From: an uncultured Cohaesibacter sp.
GTDB lineage: Bacteria > Pseudomonadota > Alphaproteobacteria > Rhizobiales > Cohaesibacteraceae
Direction: 5' to 3'
Assembly (NCBI RefSeq): GCF_963677725.1
Contig: NZ_OY782507.1
Location: 3,259,001-3,323,000, forward strand
DNA length: 64,000 bases
Below, piece by piece: positions 35,657-46,084 of this stretch. Numbering within the stretch: position 1 is the first letter of the stretch; every line of letters begins with the position of its first letter. Under the pieces are notes generated by a model. That model did not search any database. It was given only the letters and a program-made list of their open reading frames with translations, and was not told the DNA's origin. The position numbers were made by a program, and so were the translations under genes.

Positions 35657-35955
35657 GGCTGCTCTTTCTTATCTTTTTGTCTCTCTATTTGCCGTTCTGC
35701 ATAGCGGGCCAGGGCAACCGTTGCCAGAAAGCTGACCAATGCCAGCACCAGAGCGACGTCTAGAAAGGCGCTGACACCGGATTTGACAGCAGCAAGACCG
35801 CAAAAGGAAACGATGGCGATCGACATCATATCAAGGGCGATGACGCGATCAGGCAGGCTGGGGCCGCGCACAAGGCGCCAAGCTGCCAGACCAATCGCAA
35901 TGAAGATCATGGCAAACCCCAAATTGACAGCGATGTCCAAGCTTTGTGTTGTCAT
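35653..35955 (-). CDS. mnhF: Na+/H+ antiporter subunit F
   Basis: This is a 100-residue protein with three helices and the conserved RGPSLPDRVIALDMMS of MrpF. It overlaps both neighbours by four bases, indicating translational coupling. It contributes to cation translocation with MrpE/G. Confidence 0.93.
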   Translation of the reverse strand: MTTQSLDIAVNLGFAMIFIAIGLAAWRLVRGPSLPDRVIALDMMSIAIVSFCGLAAVKSGVSAFLDVALVLALVSFLATVALARYAERQIERQKDKKEQP

Positions 35956-36437
35956 GCATTTTCCTCAACAGCATCTATAACCCATTTCTCCATGCCTTGT
36001 TTTAGGGTTCTACAGACAGCATCGGGATCCTCGGCAAACATCGCATGGATTTTGAGAGTTTGGCGGTCATCGCTGACATCAATGCTCAGGGTGCCGGGCG
36101 TGAGAGAGATCAGATTGGTCACCAACAGAATGCCAACATCTGATTTGACATCGAGGGGCATGTCGATAATTGCCGGACGGGCTCTGTGGGTTGGTGTGAC
36201 AATGTCCCACAAGACTTGCAAGCTGGATATCAGAAGCTCGTACAAGAACAGGACCAGCAATTTCAGCCAGAAATAAACCCTCTTGAAATAGGTTGATTCC
36301 GTTCCCGTCAGGGGCTGTAACAGCCACAGGACAGCATATCCCACGATCAGGCCAGAGATTGCTGTCATCCAGGTGAAGCCACCAAAGAAAAGGGCCCAGA
36401 TAGCGGCGAGAACAGCATTGGCAACAAAATGGCTCAT
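35952..36437 (-). CDS. mnhE: Na+/H+ antiporter subunit E
   Basis: This is a 161-residue MrpE protein: N-terminal helices and then a cytoplasmic domain with RARPAIIDMPLDVKSDVGI and LISLTPGTLSIDVSDDRQTL, both family signatures. It overlaps subunit D and F genes by four bases each. Confidence 0.93.
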   Translation of the reverse strand: MSHFVANAVLAAIWALFFGGFTWMTAISGLIVGYAVLWLLQPLTGTESTYFKRVYFWLKLLVLFLYELLISSLQVLWDIVTPTHRARPAIIDMPLDVKSDVGILLVTNLISLTPGTLSIDVSDDRQTLKIHAMFAEDPDAVCRTLKQGMEKWVIDAVEENA

Positions 36438-37939
36438 GACGGTCCTCTCAATACTGCCTTTATGTAAGCGCTTGGATCAAGCAGCTGGCTAGCTGCCTGT
36501 TTGGCAAAGACGACAAAGACGTCCGGAAACAAACCGATTGCAACGGTCATTGCTGCCAGACAACCGATTGGCATAAGCAAGTAGGTGCGTTCTTTGTTGG
36601 TCAAATCGGACAGCTTGGGATTTGTCCCTCCCGGGTGGGCTTTCCAGAAGGCTTCCGCCCAGATTTTTGTCATGGAGTAGATGGTTAGAAGCCCGACGAG
36701 CAACGCGATTGCTGCGACAAACCAGGCCTTTATCTCCAGCGATGCAGCGATCAGAACATATTTGGCCCAAAAACCGGACAGGGGTGGGAAGCCAGCCAGA
36801 GAAAAAGCCGGAATCAGAAACAGAATTGCGAGAAGCGGTGCAGATTTGTAAAGGCCGCCGATCCGAGCCAGATCTGAGGAACCGGTCAGGCGATGTATGA
36901 CCCCTGCGATCAGGAAAAGATTGGCTTTCACAATGATATGGTGCACCAGATAGAAGATGGCCCCGGCTAATGCCAGAGGTGTCATCAACACCAATCCCAA
37001 AACCATATATCCGATCTGGCTTATGATATGGAAAGACAGGATCCTGCGAATTTCATTTTGTGCGGCAGCTCCCAGAACGCCGGTGATCATGGTGAACAGC
37101 GAGACCCATAAGAGTATCTCGTGCGTGAAGGCCTTGTCTGTGGCGAAAACCAGCGTGAACATCCGGATCAGTGCATAGACACCGACCTTGGTGAGCAACC
37201 CGGCGAACACTGCCGAGATTGAGAAGGCCGGTGTGTGATAGGCTGCTGGCAGCCAGAAGAAAAGCGGGAAAAGAGCCGCTTTGACCCCGAAGGCCACCAT
37301 AAACACCATGGCAATAACGGTGACCAAACCTTGATTTTCAATCAAAGGCACCACGCGTGCCAGATCTGCCATGTTCAAGGTGCCAGTCATTCCATACAGC
37401 ATGCCAATGCCCGTCAGGAACAGCACCGTCGAAATCAGGTTCAGCGTCACATATTTTACCGCACCGTCGATTTGTGCCTTTGTGTTGCCCAGCACCAAAA
37501 GCCCGAAGGAAGCGATCAACATCACCTCAAACCAGACATAAAGGTTGAACAAATCGCCGGTTACGAATGCGCCGCAGACCCCGCCAATCAACATGTTGAA
37601 CAGGGCGTGGTAGCCCAGCTTTCCGGATCCTTTGTCGATGTCGCCAAGTGCGTAAATCGAGACAGCAAGGGCGGTGATGGCTGTGATGGTAATCATCACT
37701 GCGCTCAGATAATCCGACACCAAAGTGATGCCGAAAGGCGCAATCCAGCCGCCCATTTGTGCGGCAATCACTCCGTCACTCAGCACCCGGGCCATTAGAA
37801 ATGCGGCGGCAATGAGCAAGAACGCGTTGCCAACCACACTGATCCAGCGCCCGCGTGTGCTGGATCGGTTGAGGAATGCAACAACTGCGGTCAGAAACGG
37901 CAGAATAACAGGCAGCGAGAGAAGCATGCTTACAGACAT
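36434..37939 (-). CDS. mnhD: Na+/H+ antiporter subunit D
   Basis: This is a 501-residue, about fourteen-helix protein homologous to complex I NuoN/NuoM. The glutamate in LYVWFEVMLIASFGLLV and the lysines in GVKAALFPLFFWLP and LLTKVGVYALIR are the proton-pathway residues of MrpD. Length is normal. It shares one base with the end of the C subunit gene. Confidence 0.94.
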   Translation of the reverse strand: MSVSMLLSLPVILPFLTAVVAFLNRSSTRGRWISVVGNAFLLIAAAFLMARVLSDGVIAAQMGGWIAPFGITLVSDYLSAVMITITAITALAVSIYALGDIDKGSGKLGYHALFNMLIGGVCGAFVTGDLFNLYVWFEVMLIASFGLLVLGNTKAQIDGAVKYVTLNLISTVLFLTGIGMLYGMTGTLNMADLARVVPLIENQGLVTVIAMVFMVAFGVKAALFPLFFWLPAAYHTPAFSISAVFAGLLTKVGVYALIRMFTLVFATDKAFTHEILLWVSLFTMITGVLGAAAQNEIRRILSFHIISQIGYMVLGLVLMTPLALAGAIFYLVHHIIVKANLFLIAGVIHRLTGSSDLARIGGLYKSAPLLAILFLIPAFSLAGFPPLSGFWAKYVLIAASLEIKAWFVAAIALLVGLLTIYSMTKIWAEAFWKAHPGGTNPKLSDLTNKERTYLLMPIGCLAAMTVAIGLFPDVFVVFAKQAASQLLDPSAYIKAVLRGPS

Positions 37940-38304
37940 TAAGGCTTGGTCTCCTTGCGCGGTTCTGCGATGCGCATGTCATCTGAATGCAGAGTGCCAA
38001 GACTGGTATAGGCACGGAACATCAGGACCAGAGCAAAGGCAAACAGGCCGAAGCCGATAACAATTGCAGTGAGCACCAATGCCTGCGGCAACGCATTGGC
38101 AACCTCGCCCACCGGTGCCATGGCCCCTTGCGGGACAAGCGGCGGTTTGCCTTCTGTCAGTCGTCCTGCGGCAAAGATCGTCAGGTTGGCCGCATTGGAG
38201 ATGAGGACGAGGCCGAAGATGAAACGAAGAACACTGCGAGCCAGCATCAGATAAATGGCTGCGCTGACCAAAATGCCAATGGTGATTGCAAGAAGGGCTT
38301 CCAT
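37939..38304 (-). CDS. mnhC: Na+/H+ antiporter subunit C
   Basis: This is a 121-residue three-helix protein of the NuoK/MrpC family, with RFIFGLVLISNAANLTIFAAG and ALVLTAIVIGFGLFAFALVL. It overlaps both B and D genes by a single base. Confidence 0.93.
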   Translation of the reverse strand: MEALLAITIGILVSAAIYLMLARSVLRFIFGLVLISNAANLTIFAAGRLTEGKPPLVPQGAMAPVGEVANALPQALVLTAIVIGFGLFAFALVLMFRAYTSLGTLHSDDMRIAEPRKETKP

Positions 38305-38723
38305 TAGATCTCTTCCTCCATGGCGAAGACGAGCGACAGAATCGATCCGAACACGACCAGATATACGCCGATGTCAAACACCAGAACGGTTGACAGCGGG
38401 AGGCCTTTGTCGCCTTGCGAGGCACCAAAGAAAACCCATTGCCCGGTGAATAAATCATCGCCCAGTATCATGGCCGTGATGCCCGCCAGCAAAGCAATGC
38501 CAAGCCCACTCATGGCAATATTCTCCGGGGCAATACGCAAGGCCTTGCGGGCGTCACGTGTGCCGCGGGCAATGGCATATAGAACAAATCCGGTTGCCCC
38601 AATGAGCCCGCCAATGAAGCCGCCTCCGGGTTCATTGTGTCCACGCAAGAGCATGTAAAGCGAGAAGACCAGCATGATTGCGGAAATGAAGCGAGTGCCC
38701 GCTTGAAGGATTACAGAACTCAT
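38304..38723 (-). CDS. mnhB: Na+/H+ antiporter subunit B
   Basis: This is a 139-residue four-helix protein with [19 protein letters not shown], the MrpB signature. It is encoded separately from subunit A, so this is the seven-gene (group 1-like) operon type rather than the fused A-B type. It overlaps subunit A by four bases. Confidence 0.93.
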   Translation of the reverse strand: MSSVILQAGTRFISAIMLVFSLYMLLRGHNEPGGGFIGGLIGATGFVLYAIARGTRDARKALRIAPENIAMSGLGIALLAGITAMILGDDLFTGQWVFFGASQGDKGLPLSTVLVFDIGVYLVVFGSILSLVFAMEEEI

Positions 38724-40984
38724 TTTTTGCTCTCCCTTTTGCCACCGCGCAACAAGGCATAGGCCGACAGGCCCGCAATCGCCACAACCGCAATCTCTCC
38801 GAAAGTGTCGAGCGCGCGAAAGTCAACAAGGATCACATTCACAATGTTGCGTCCAAAGGCTTCCTGCCAGCTGGCAAGCTCGAAATAGTCCGTCAAACGA
38901 CGATCTAGCGGTGACTGGAGAATGGTCAGAAGGATCAATGTCACTGCACCGCCAACGCCCAAAGCGAGAATGGCATCTTTGGGTCGCCTGTGGTGTTTGT
39001 CTTCCGCGTCAAGGCGCGGAAGACGCAACAAGGCCACACCCACCAGTACGACGACCAGTGTTTCAACCAGCAACTGGGTGATGGCGACATCCGGTGCGCT
39101 GAAGACAATAAAGATCATCGCCACCCCGATGCCGACCACGCCCAGAGAGGCCAGGACCGTAATCCGGGAGCGTGTGACGGTGGTCACCAACGTGCCGGTG
39201 ATGACCAACAAGACAAGCGCCAGATTCTTCAAGGATATTGTCGTCATGTCAGGCATATCGGGCCAGACAGAGCGCGCCATCATCGAGCCTGAAATCGCAG
39301 CAAAAGCAGTGGCGAATGTCACAAAGATATAACGTCTCAAAATGCCATGCTGGATCAAGTGCGCCTGCCAGGCGGCAAACGCCTTCAGGCCCGCCAGAAA
39401 GTTGTTCCACCCCCTGTCAAAGTTTGGCAAGCGGGTTTCTGCTTTTGATAAGGCCGCACGCAGTCTTTGATGGCTCAGATAAAGGCCCAGCCCCAATACA
39501 ACGGTTGCAATTGACAGAATGAGCGGCAGGTTTACCCCTGCCCAGAGCTTGAGCTGCTTGACGTCTTGTGCATTGCCCAAAAGAGACGTGACGGTCGGCG
39601 TGACAAGGGATGTTTGCAATAGGCCCGGCCAAAGACCGAAGACGGCACCGAGAACCGCCAGTAAAAGGGGGCCTATCCATAATTGCCAAGGGGCTTCTTT
39701 CGGCTTTTTGGGCATGGGGCCGGTTGATGGGCGCCAAAAGGGCTTGAAGGCGACGATCCCTGCAACGGCCAGCATGAGGGCGTTTTCAAGAAGAAGGCTG
39801 ATGGCAACCACGAATGGTTCTGAGCCAACGGCCAAGGCACCAGCATATTTCAGCTCTTTGCCGATGAAGCCAAGGAATGGCGGGAAGCCGGCCATTGACA
39901 TCGCCGACAAGGCGGCTGCCAAAGCGGTGATAGGCATGGCACGACCAAGCCCGCCAAGTAACCTCGCATCCCTCGTTCCTGTGCTGTGATCAATGCAGCC
40001 GACCATCATAAACAAAGATGCTTTGTAGAGTGAGTGGACGATCAGGAAGGTGGCAAACGCCGTCATTGCGTAGCCAGAATCCTGCCCCAGAAACAAGGTC
40101 AATGTGCCAAGCGCCATCAGGGTCGTATAAGCCAGGGCCTGTTTAAGGTCTGTTTGGCGCACGGCGAGAATGCTTGCAAAAACTGCCGTAAAGGTGCCTG
40201 CAATCGTCAGCGTCCACATCCAGATTTCCGTTCCCGACATCGCCGGATGCAGACGGGCCATTAGATAGATGCCCGCTTTAACCATGGTGGCCGAATGGAG
40301 AAAGGCCGAAACCGGTGTGGGCGCTGCCATGGCGTTCGGGAGCCAGAAGTGGAACGGAAATTGCGCGGATTTGGTAAAGGTGCCTGCAAGGATGAGCAGC
40401 AAAATCGGACCATACAGGGCGCTCGATTTGAGTGCATCCCCCTGTTTCAGTATTTCGGATAGCTCAAAACTGCCAGCGGTCAGGCCCAACAGGATGAAAC
40501 CTGCCAGAAGGGCAAGCGCGCCTGCCCCTGTCACGAACAGGGCCTGCAAGGCGGAGCGCCGGCCCTTTGCCGTTTCATGGCCAAAGCCGATCAACAAATA
40601 GGAGGTGATGGTTGTGAGTTCCCAGAAGACAAACAGCGAGATCAAATTGTCTGAAAGCACCAGCCCAAGCATGGCCAGCATGAAGCCGGTGAGAAACAGG
40701 GCAAATCGCGCATAGTGCTGATGACCGGCAAGATAGGTGTTGGAATAAAGAAAGACCAAACTGCCGATACCGCTGATCAGCAGAGCAAATGTCAGGCTGA
40801 GCCCGTCAATGACAAAGGACAAGGAAACACCAAGGGATGGCACCCACTGCCATGCAAAGCGGACGGTGTTTCCGCTCTGGATTGCGGGAATGAATGACAG
40901 AAAATATGCAAAAAGCACGACGGAAAGAACGACTGGAAACCAGCCTGCAAACCCGTTTGAGTGACTTATCGATTCAGTTTTCAT
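38720..40984 (-). CDS. mnhA: Na+/H+ antiporter subunit A
   Basis: This is a 754-residue, many-helix subunit with the proton-antiporter core (residues about 100-390). It has [18 protein letters not shown] with the key glutamate and [18 protein letters not shown] with the conserved lysine. An MbhE/DUF4040-like C-terminal part has [20 protein letters not shown]. With MrpD it forms the two antiporter-like modules that trade Na+ or K+ for H+. ATG 40984 is preferred (AAAGGCGGG upstream); 41020 is possible. The 300 bases upstream hold the operon promoter region but no gene. Confidence 0.92.
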   Translation of the reverse strand: MKTESISHSNGFAGWFPVVLSVVLFAYFLSFIPAIQSGNTVRFAWQWVPSLGVSLSFVIDGLSLTFALLISGIGSLVFLYSNTYLAGHQHYARFALFLTGFMLAMLGLVLSDNLISLFVFWELTTITSYLLIGFGHETAKGRRSALQALFVTGAGALALLAGFILLGLTAGSFELSEILKQGDALKSSALYGPILLLILAGTFTKSAQFPFHFWLPNAMAAPTPVSAFLHSATMVKAGIYLMARLHPAMSGTEIWMWTLTIAGTFTAVFASILAVRQTDLKQALAYTTLMALGTLTLFLGQDSGYAMTAFATFLIVHSLYKASLFMMVGCIDHSTGTRDARLLGGLGRAMPITALAAALSAMSMAGFPPFLGFIGKELKYAGALAVGSEPFVVAISLLLENALMLAVAGIVAFKPFWRPSTGPMPKKPKEAPWQLWIGPLLLAVLGAVFGLWPGLLQTSLVTPTVTSLLGNAQDVKQLKLWAGVNLPLILSIATVVLGLGLYLSHQRLRAALSKAETRLPNFDRGWNNFLAGLKAFAAWQAHLIQHGILRRYIFVTFATAFAAISGSMMARSVWPDMPDMTTISLKNLALVLLVITGTLVTTVTRSRITVLASLGVVGIGVAMIFIVFSAPDVAITQLLVETLVVVLVGVALLRLPRLDAEDKHHRRPKDAILALGVGGAVTLILLTILQSPLDRRLTDYFELASWQEAFGRNIVNVILVDFRALDTFGEIAVVAIAGLSAYALLRGGKRESKK

Positions 40985-41283
40985 ACCCGCCTTTAAGACA
41001 CTTGCAGATCTCGCAGCCATCCGGACTGGAAACGACGCAAGGTTTGTAAGCCCTTGTTTGCTTTAGCTGCTCACCGACAAACCGATGTAAGCTTGAAGGG
41101 CAAAAAGTGACTTTGAATTTACGTAATAACCCTGAGTTGGGGAGTGGGGCGCACTTTTCAAAGGGGGCTTTATGAAGATTTGGACAGGTTAAGACGTTTT
41201 GGTCGGTTAATCTGGCGCTTCAAGCTTTGCAAGCGGCTTGTTCCAGTGCTGGAGGCCGCGATAGTGGCTTGCTGCCTTGGCAA

Positions 41284-42245
41284 TCATTGCTGATAAAGGG
41301 CCGCCATTTGCCTTGTGGTGGCCGTCATGGCTTCTCGCAATTCGGCGGGGGCCAATACCTCCAATTCATGGCCAAATTGGAGGAGCTCGTGAATGGCCTG
41401 CTCTTTTGACGCGCTTGGCAAGGTAACGATGCGATGGCCGTTGGCATCAGGGTTGGAGATTTCCATATGCGCGCACACATAGGCGGGGCTGATACCTTTC
41501 AGAATCCGCAAGCCACGCTCGGTGATCCGCAGCTTGGCTCTGTGCGGATACAAGTCACTTTGCAAACGTTCGGTGTTTTCCTGCCAGTAGGTCGGTAAAT
41601 CGAAAGAGCGAGGACGGGCGAAGGTTTGCGATGTTGTTTCCATCTTCAAGACGCGGCTGACACGGTAGGTTTTTACGATGCCGTCGGTCATCGCGGCCAT
41701 ATACCATGCCCCATTTTTCAGGATCAGGCCGACCGGGCAGACTGTGCGGTCCTTTTGGGTATGCCAACTGCGATATGTCATCCGGATGACGGCGCTGCGC
41801 CAGACGGCGTCGGCAATGTCGCGGATATAAAGCGGCTCTTCGGTTTGCTGATGCCAGGCGGAAGCGTCCAGATAGAAGCGCTGGCGCATTTGCTCGGCCC
41901 CTTCACGCAGATTTTCCGGCAAGGCTACCATGAGCTTGCTTTGAGCGGCAGCCAAAATGGATTCAAGACCGAGAATGGCAGCTGGCCCGGACATGCCTGA
42001 AAAGACCAGCGCCTCGGCTCTTCTGAAGACATCCCATTGAGGCGAACGCGATAGCCATCGAGCAATTTGTAACCACCCTCTGGACCGCGCTCGCTATAGA
42101 CCGGAATTCCCGCAGCTGAAAGCGCATCGATGTCACGGTAGATGGTTCTCAGCGATACCTCATTTTCATCGGCCAGTTTTGTCGCCGTAGCATGGCCTGA
42201 GGCCTGCAAAGTGGTCAGGATATTCAAGAGACGGCTGGCACGCAT
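41284..42245 (-). pseudogene. WYL-domain (YafY-like) transcriptional regulator, frameshifted
   Basis: Two overlapping minus-strand frames make one YafY-type protein. The first (from the ATG at 42245, GGAGAA upstream) holds the HTH_11 domain with VSLRTIYRDIDALSAAGIPVY and GGYKLLDGYRVRLNGMSSEE. The frame is then lost, and the second carries SGPAAILGLESILAAAQSKL onwards, with the WYL-type ligand domain. Restoring one base in the run around 42018 joins them as SSEEAEALVFSGMSGPAA, the normal family sequence. This is either a recent one-base deletion or a sequencing error. It lies divergent from the glutathione transferase gene, its likely target. Confidence 0.85.
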
Positions 42246-42365
42246 GAATAATTCTCCTTTTCACGAATTATCCTACTTATACCTGACAGATTTTGACAGG
42301 TATGGTCACGTATTTTCTCGATCCTATCCAAATTCTACCCCAACCGGAGAAAACGAGACCGCGAT

Positions 42366-42998
42366 ATGACTGATCAAAGACACCTGACCCTTTACCATTG
42401 TCCGCAGACGCGCTCGAGCACCACACGCGTCATTCTGGATGAACTCGGTGCGTCCTATGAGATGCAAGTGCTGAACAAGAAAGCAGGAGAGACCCGGCAG
42501 CCGGACTATTTGAAGATCAACCCGCTTGGTAAGGTGCCAGCCATCAAGCATGGTGAGACCATTGTTACCGAGCAAATCGCAATCGCCATCTATCTGGGCG
42601 ATTGTTTCCCTCAAGCAGGCCTCGCTCCGAGCATTTCTGATCCCGACCGGGGTGCTTATCTGCGCTGGATGGTCTTTTATGCGGCCTGTTTTGAGCCAGC
42701 TGTTGTCGATAAAGCGCAATCAAAGGATCCCGGACCGGAATCCATGTCAGTCTACGGCACTTATGAGAAGACGCTTGGTGTTTTGGAAACGGCCCTGTCG
42801 AACGGCCCTTACCTTTTGGGTGACCGCTTCAGCCTTGCAGACATTCAATGGGCGTCGGCTCTTCATTGGACGATGATGTTCGGTGCCGTGCCAGAAAGGG
42901 CCGTGTTTGCGGACTATCGAGACCGCATCATCGCTCGCCCAAGCTTTCAGCATGTCTTCAAGGATGATCAAAGTCTGGCCGAGGCCCAACAGGGGTAA
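42366..42998 (+). CDS. glutathione S-transferase
   Basis: This is a 210-residue GST. A thioredoxin-like N-terminal domain has LYHCPQTRSSTTRVILDELG, with the residue region that activates glutathione, and KINPLGKVPAI then VTEQIAIAIYLGD as cis-proline and glutathione-contact motifs. An all-helical C-terminal domain has LLGDRFSLADI. It conjugates or reduces electrophiles with glutathione. It is next to the broken WYL regulator, which commonly controls such genes. Confidence 0.92.
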   Translation: MTDQRHLTLYHCPQTRSSTTRVILDELGASYEMQVLNKKAGETRQPDYLKINPLGKVPAIKHGETIVTEQIAIAIYLGDCFPQAGLAPSISDPDRGAYLRWMVFYAACFEPAVVDKAQSKDPGPESMSVYGTYEKTLGVLETALSNGPYLLGDRFSLADIQWASALHWTMMFGAVPERAVFADYRDRIIARPSFQHVFKDDQSLAEAQQG

Positions 42999-43030
42999 CA
43001 AGTCCGCGCCAAGAAAGGCCAGCGCATAGA

Positions 43031-43071
43031 GGGTCCAGCCCCACTTGCCATGAGCAAGGCGGGCTGGGTCT
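43031..43071. terminator. bidirectional terminator stem-loop
   Basis: GGGTCCAGCCCCACTTGC (43031 onward) pairs with GCAAGGCGGGCTGGGTC (ending near 43070) with two mismatches. It lies between the convergent GST and GntR genes. Confidence 0.7.
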
Positions 43072-43086
43072 CACCCCAAAAGCCGC

Positions 43087-43806
43087 TCAGGCCTGACGCC
43101 GCAGGGTAATCTCGTAGCTGTAATTTTTCGCAGGCAAAATACTGAGCGTTATGATCTGGCTGCTGTTGTTCGCATCACGATATTGGCGGCGAAGCTCCAA
43201 AGCGTGATCGCCAGCGGTCACGTCCAGGGCAGGCGCGATGTCGTCGGGGACCGGCACCGCTCTAATCGTTTGTTCTATTTTATGAATTATGACGCTGGTC
43301 TCTTTTTCCAGCAGTACATAGATGAGGCCGGGAAAGTCTTTTATCTGCTCGGCTATTTGCCCATATTCTTCACTGAGATAGATGTCGGTCCAGCCAACAG
43401 GCACCTCTTGCCCCTCAATATGCCTTGTTTGGCGGATAAGAATCCAGCGTCGACCCGGCCGATCGCCGAGACGTTCTGCCAGTTGATCGTCTGCAACCAG
43501 CGGCTCAATCTGCTGAACTTCGCGCCAGGATGGTCCGGCAAATTGCATCAGATCGCCCGTCACCGACATGGAGTGGACATAGGTGGTCGGTGGCTCGTTG
43601 GACAGAACGCGTGTTGGCGCTCCCTGTTTTCTCTCTATCATGCCGAGGCGCTGAAGCTCTGCCATTGCAGCTCTTACCGTTGAGCGGCTGGCCTTGAAGC
43701 GGTCACTCAAGGCTGCCTCACTTGGCAACGCATCGCCAACCTTGAAAAGCCCTGATTTCAGCTCTTTCGTGATCTGCGCGGCGACATCTAGATAGCGTTT
43801 GCCCAT
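43087..43806 (-). CDS. GntR-family regulator with UTRA domain (HutC type)
   Basis: This is a 239-residue regulator. An N-terminal winged helix has ALPSEAALSDRFKASRSTVR and MAELQRLGMIERKQGAPT. A UTRA effector domain from about residue 85 has IRQTRHIEGQEVPVGWTDIY. HutC-type proteins are repressors released by a pathway intermediate. It is divergent from the TAXI-TRAP-lyase operon, with a matching operator and promoter in the 125-base gap. Confidence 0.9.
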   Translation of the reverse strand: MGKRYLDVAAQITKELKSGLFKVGDALPSEAALSDRFKASRSTVRAAMAELQRLGMIERKQGAPTRVLSNEPPTTYVHSMSVTGDLMQFAGPSWREVQQIEPLVADDQLAERLGDRPGRRWILIRQTRHIEGQEVPVGWTDIYLSEEYGQIAEQIKDFPGLIYVLLEKETSVIIHKIEQTIRAVPVPDDIAPALDVTAGDHALELRRQYRDANNSSQIITLSILPAKNYSYEITLRRQA

Positions 43807-43848
43807 CGTTTCCTCGGGTTCATGGTGTGATTCTGCGTGGCTTTAGTC

Positions 43849-43907
43849 TTGACACAAGAAAAGACTTGGATCAATATGTCCGTATAAGTTTACTTGTTCG
43901 TACAAGT
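43849..43907 (+). promoter_or_regulatory. sigma70-type promoter followed by GntR/HutC-type operator
   Basis: TTGACA (43849-43854), 17 bases, then CAATAT (43872-43877) forms a good promoter reading into the TRAP genes. ACTTGT-TCGT-ACAAGT at 43892-43907 lies 15 bases further on, near or just after the start point. That position suits a repressor roadblock. The spacing and symmetry match HutC-like sites. Confidence 0.65.
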
Positions 43908-43931
43908 TATGACAAGTCGGGGGAGAGAAAT

Positions 43932-46037
43932 ATGGCTGCCGAGACACTTGAGGGTGTGGGTAAAGCTGCTGACGTTGACAAAGCGCAGGAGTTGGACAGT
44001 GAGGGGCAAGACAGAAGCCTTTCCAAAACGCTGACCATCATTCTGATGGTTCTCTCGGCGCTTTATGCGCTTTTTCATCTCGCCGTTCTCAATTTTTGGG
44101 CGATCGATGAATGGGTTTATCGTGTCATTCACGTCAATATGGGCGCAGTGCTCGCGTTCATCGGTATCAAGGTTTGGGCGGGTGAGAAGGGGCGCAGCGT
44201 TAGCCTTATCGATTGGGCGCTGATTGCAGGCGCTGTGGGGTGTACGGCCTATGTCGCGATCAATCTTGAACAATTGATCATGCGAACGGGCGTGATCACC
44301 ACCACTGGTGACTTTGTCTGCGGGATTGTTGGAAGTCTGGTGGTGCTGGAATTTGCCCGTCGTGTTGCCGGGATCATTCTGCCAGCTATTGCCTTATGCT
44401 TCGTCGCCTATGTTTTCGTAGGGCCATGGTTGCCGGGAATCCTGCATCATTCTGGCTTTGATGCGGCCAATTTCGCCTCCTATATCTATAGTCAGGATGC
44501 CATTTTTGGCATGACGGTGGCTGCGTCTTCGCGCTACATTATCCTGTTCGTTGCCTTTGCCGTTTTCTTGCAGGCATCGGGTGCGGGGGACTATTTCATG
44601 CGCCTTGCGATGGCGCTTTTCGGGTCTGCTCGAGGCGGGCCAGGCAAGGTGTCGGTTTTCTCCGGTTTGCTGTTTGGCACCGTATCGGGATCAGCTGTCG
44701 CCAATGTCGTTGCGTCGGGTACCTTTACCATTCCGCTCATGCGCCGGGTTGGGTATCCCAAGGAAAGTGCCGGGGCGATTGAAGCTGCGTCGTCTTCTGG
44801 TGGGCAGCTGGCGCCGCCCGTCATGGGGGCAGGGGCCTTCATCATGGCCGAGATCACCGGTATTCCCTATTCGGAAATTGTCGTTGCAGCTGCTTTTCCC
44901 TGTCTGCTCTTTTATCTGGCAATCTATCTCACGGTTGACCTGCAGGCCCGTCGGCTTGGGCTTAATGGGGTGCCGCGTGAAGAATTGCCCAAATTCCGCG
45001 ACCTTGCACGCGATGCCTTCATGCTGCTGCCGCTGATCGTGCTGCTCTATTTGCTGCTGTCGGGTTTCTCGATCATCGCGGCTGGCACTTGGGGGCTTGC
45101 GTCTGCGCTGCTTGTGTTGCTTTGCCGAGAACTGAACTTCCCTTCGGTCATCCTGGCTTTGCCGCTGTTGCTGTTCATTATTCTGCCGCTGACCGGGATA
45201 CAGGTAAATTATGCTGGTGCGATCGCGTTCATTTCAAGCATCGTGCTGATGTCCGGGCTGGCCGTGGTCAAGGGCAAGGCTGCCAAGGTGCCGACCGTTT
45301 TGCGTGTGATGATGCGTGTGATTTGGACCGGTTTGGCGGATTCTTCCCGCAAGTCCCTGCAGCTGATCAGCGTCATGGCCTGCGCGGGCATTGTCGTGGG
45401 TGTTCTTGGCTTGACCGGACTCGGTGGCCGTTTTTCATCCGTATTGCTTTCCGCTGCGGGTGAAAATGAAGCCATTGCCTTCCTGCTCGCCATGATGATT
45501 TCCATCATTCTGGGGATGGGGATGCCGACCACGGCGGCCTATGCCATCGCGGCGGCGGTTGTTGCGCCCGCGCTGATGCAAATGGGAATTTCTGCCCTTG
45601 CAGCCCATATGTTCGTTTTCTACTGCGCCGTTATCTCGGCGATCACGCCGCCGGTGGCCATTGCCGCTTTTGCCGGAGCGGCTATTGCAGGAGGCAAGCC
45701 ATGGCCGACATCCATTCGAGCCATGCGCTTTGGTATCGCAGCGTTCGTTTTGCCCTTCATGTTCTACACCAGCCCGGAAATCCTGTTGCAAGGAAGCTGG
45801 ACGGAAACTCTGTTTGTCTTCGGCACAGCCGTTGTTGCCGTTTACCTGATTGCGGTTGCAGGTGAGGGGCAGTTGTTTGGCAACTGTTCCGTGGCTGAGC
45901 GCGTTGTCGCGGCGGCGGCAGCCCTGTTGCTTTTGTGGTCGAGTTCCTCGACCGATGCCATTGGCGCCGCGCTTGCTGTGGGACTGGTCTTATGGGCACG
46001 CAGACGGTCAACCCGCCAACCTGAATTTGCAGCCTGA
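43932..46037 (+). CDS. TRAP transporter permease, fused 4TM/12TM subunits (TAXI system)
   Basis: This 701-residue permease has a DctQ-like N-terminal part (first four to six helices, residues 45-260) fused to a DctM-like part. It carries GGPGKVSVFSGLLFGTVSGS, AIEAASSSGGQLAPPVMGAG and MGMPTTAAYAIAAA, the signatures of TAXI-TRAP permeases. ATG 43932 has GGGAGAGAAAT upstream; the open frame begins earlier but not at a start with a ribosome site. It works with the binding protein encoded next. Confidence 0.92.
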   Translation: MAAETLEGVGKAADVDKAQELDSEGQDRSLSKTLTIILMVLSALYALFHLAVLNFWAIDEWVYRVIHVNMGAVLAFIGIKVWAGEKGRSVSLIDWALIAGAVGCTAYVAINLEQLIMRTGVITTTGDFVCGIVGSLVVLEFARRVAGIILPAIALCFVAYVFVGPWLPGILHHSGFDAANFASYIYSQDAIFGMTVAASSRYIILFVAFAVFLQASGAGDYFMRLAMALFGSARGGPGKVSVFSGLLFGTVSGSAVANVVASGTFTIPLMRRVGYPKESAGAIEAASSSGGQLAPPVMGAGAFIMAEITGIPYSEIVVAAAFPCLLFYLAIYLTVDLQARRLGLNGVPREELPKFRDLARDAFMLLPLIVLLYLLLSGFSIIAAGTWGLASALLVLLCRELNFPSVILALPLLLFIILPLTGIQVNYAGAIAFISSIVLMSGLAVVKGKAAKVPTVLRVMMRVIWTGLADSSRKSLQLISVMACAGIVVGVLGLTGLGGRFSSVLLSAAGENEAIAFLLAMMISIILGMGMPTTAAYAIAAAVVAPALMQMGISALAAHMFVFYCAVISAITPPVAIAAFAGAAIAGGKPWPTSIRAMRFGIAAFVLPFMFYTSPEILLQGSWTETLFVFGTAVVAVYLIAVAGEGQLFGNCSVAERVVAAAAALLLLWSSSSTDAIGAALAVGLVLWARRRSTRQPEFAA

Positions 46038-46084
46038 TCATTTCTTTTATCCCGTTAATGAACCAATGAAAGAGGAGGAATTTC

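Noticed and set aside
41021-41283. Possible gene between mnhA and the WYL regulator
   Set aside because: Only short frames without ribosome sites; treated as the Mrp operon promoter region.
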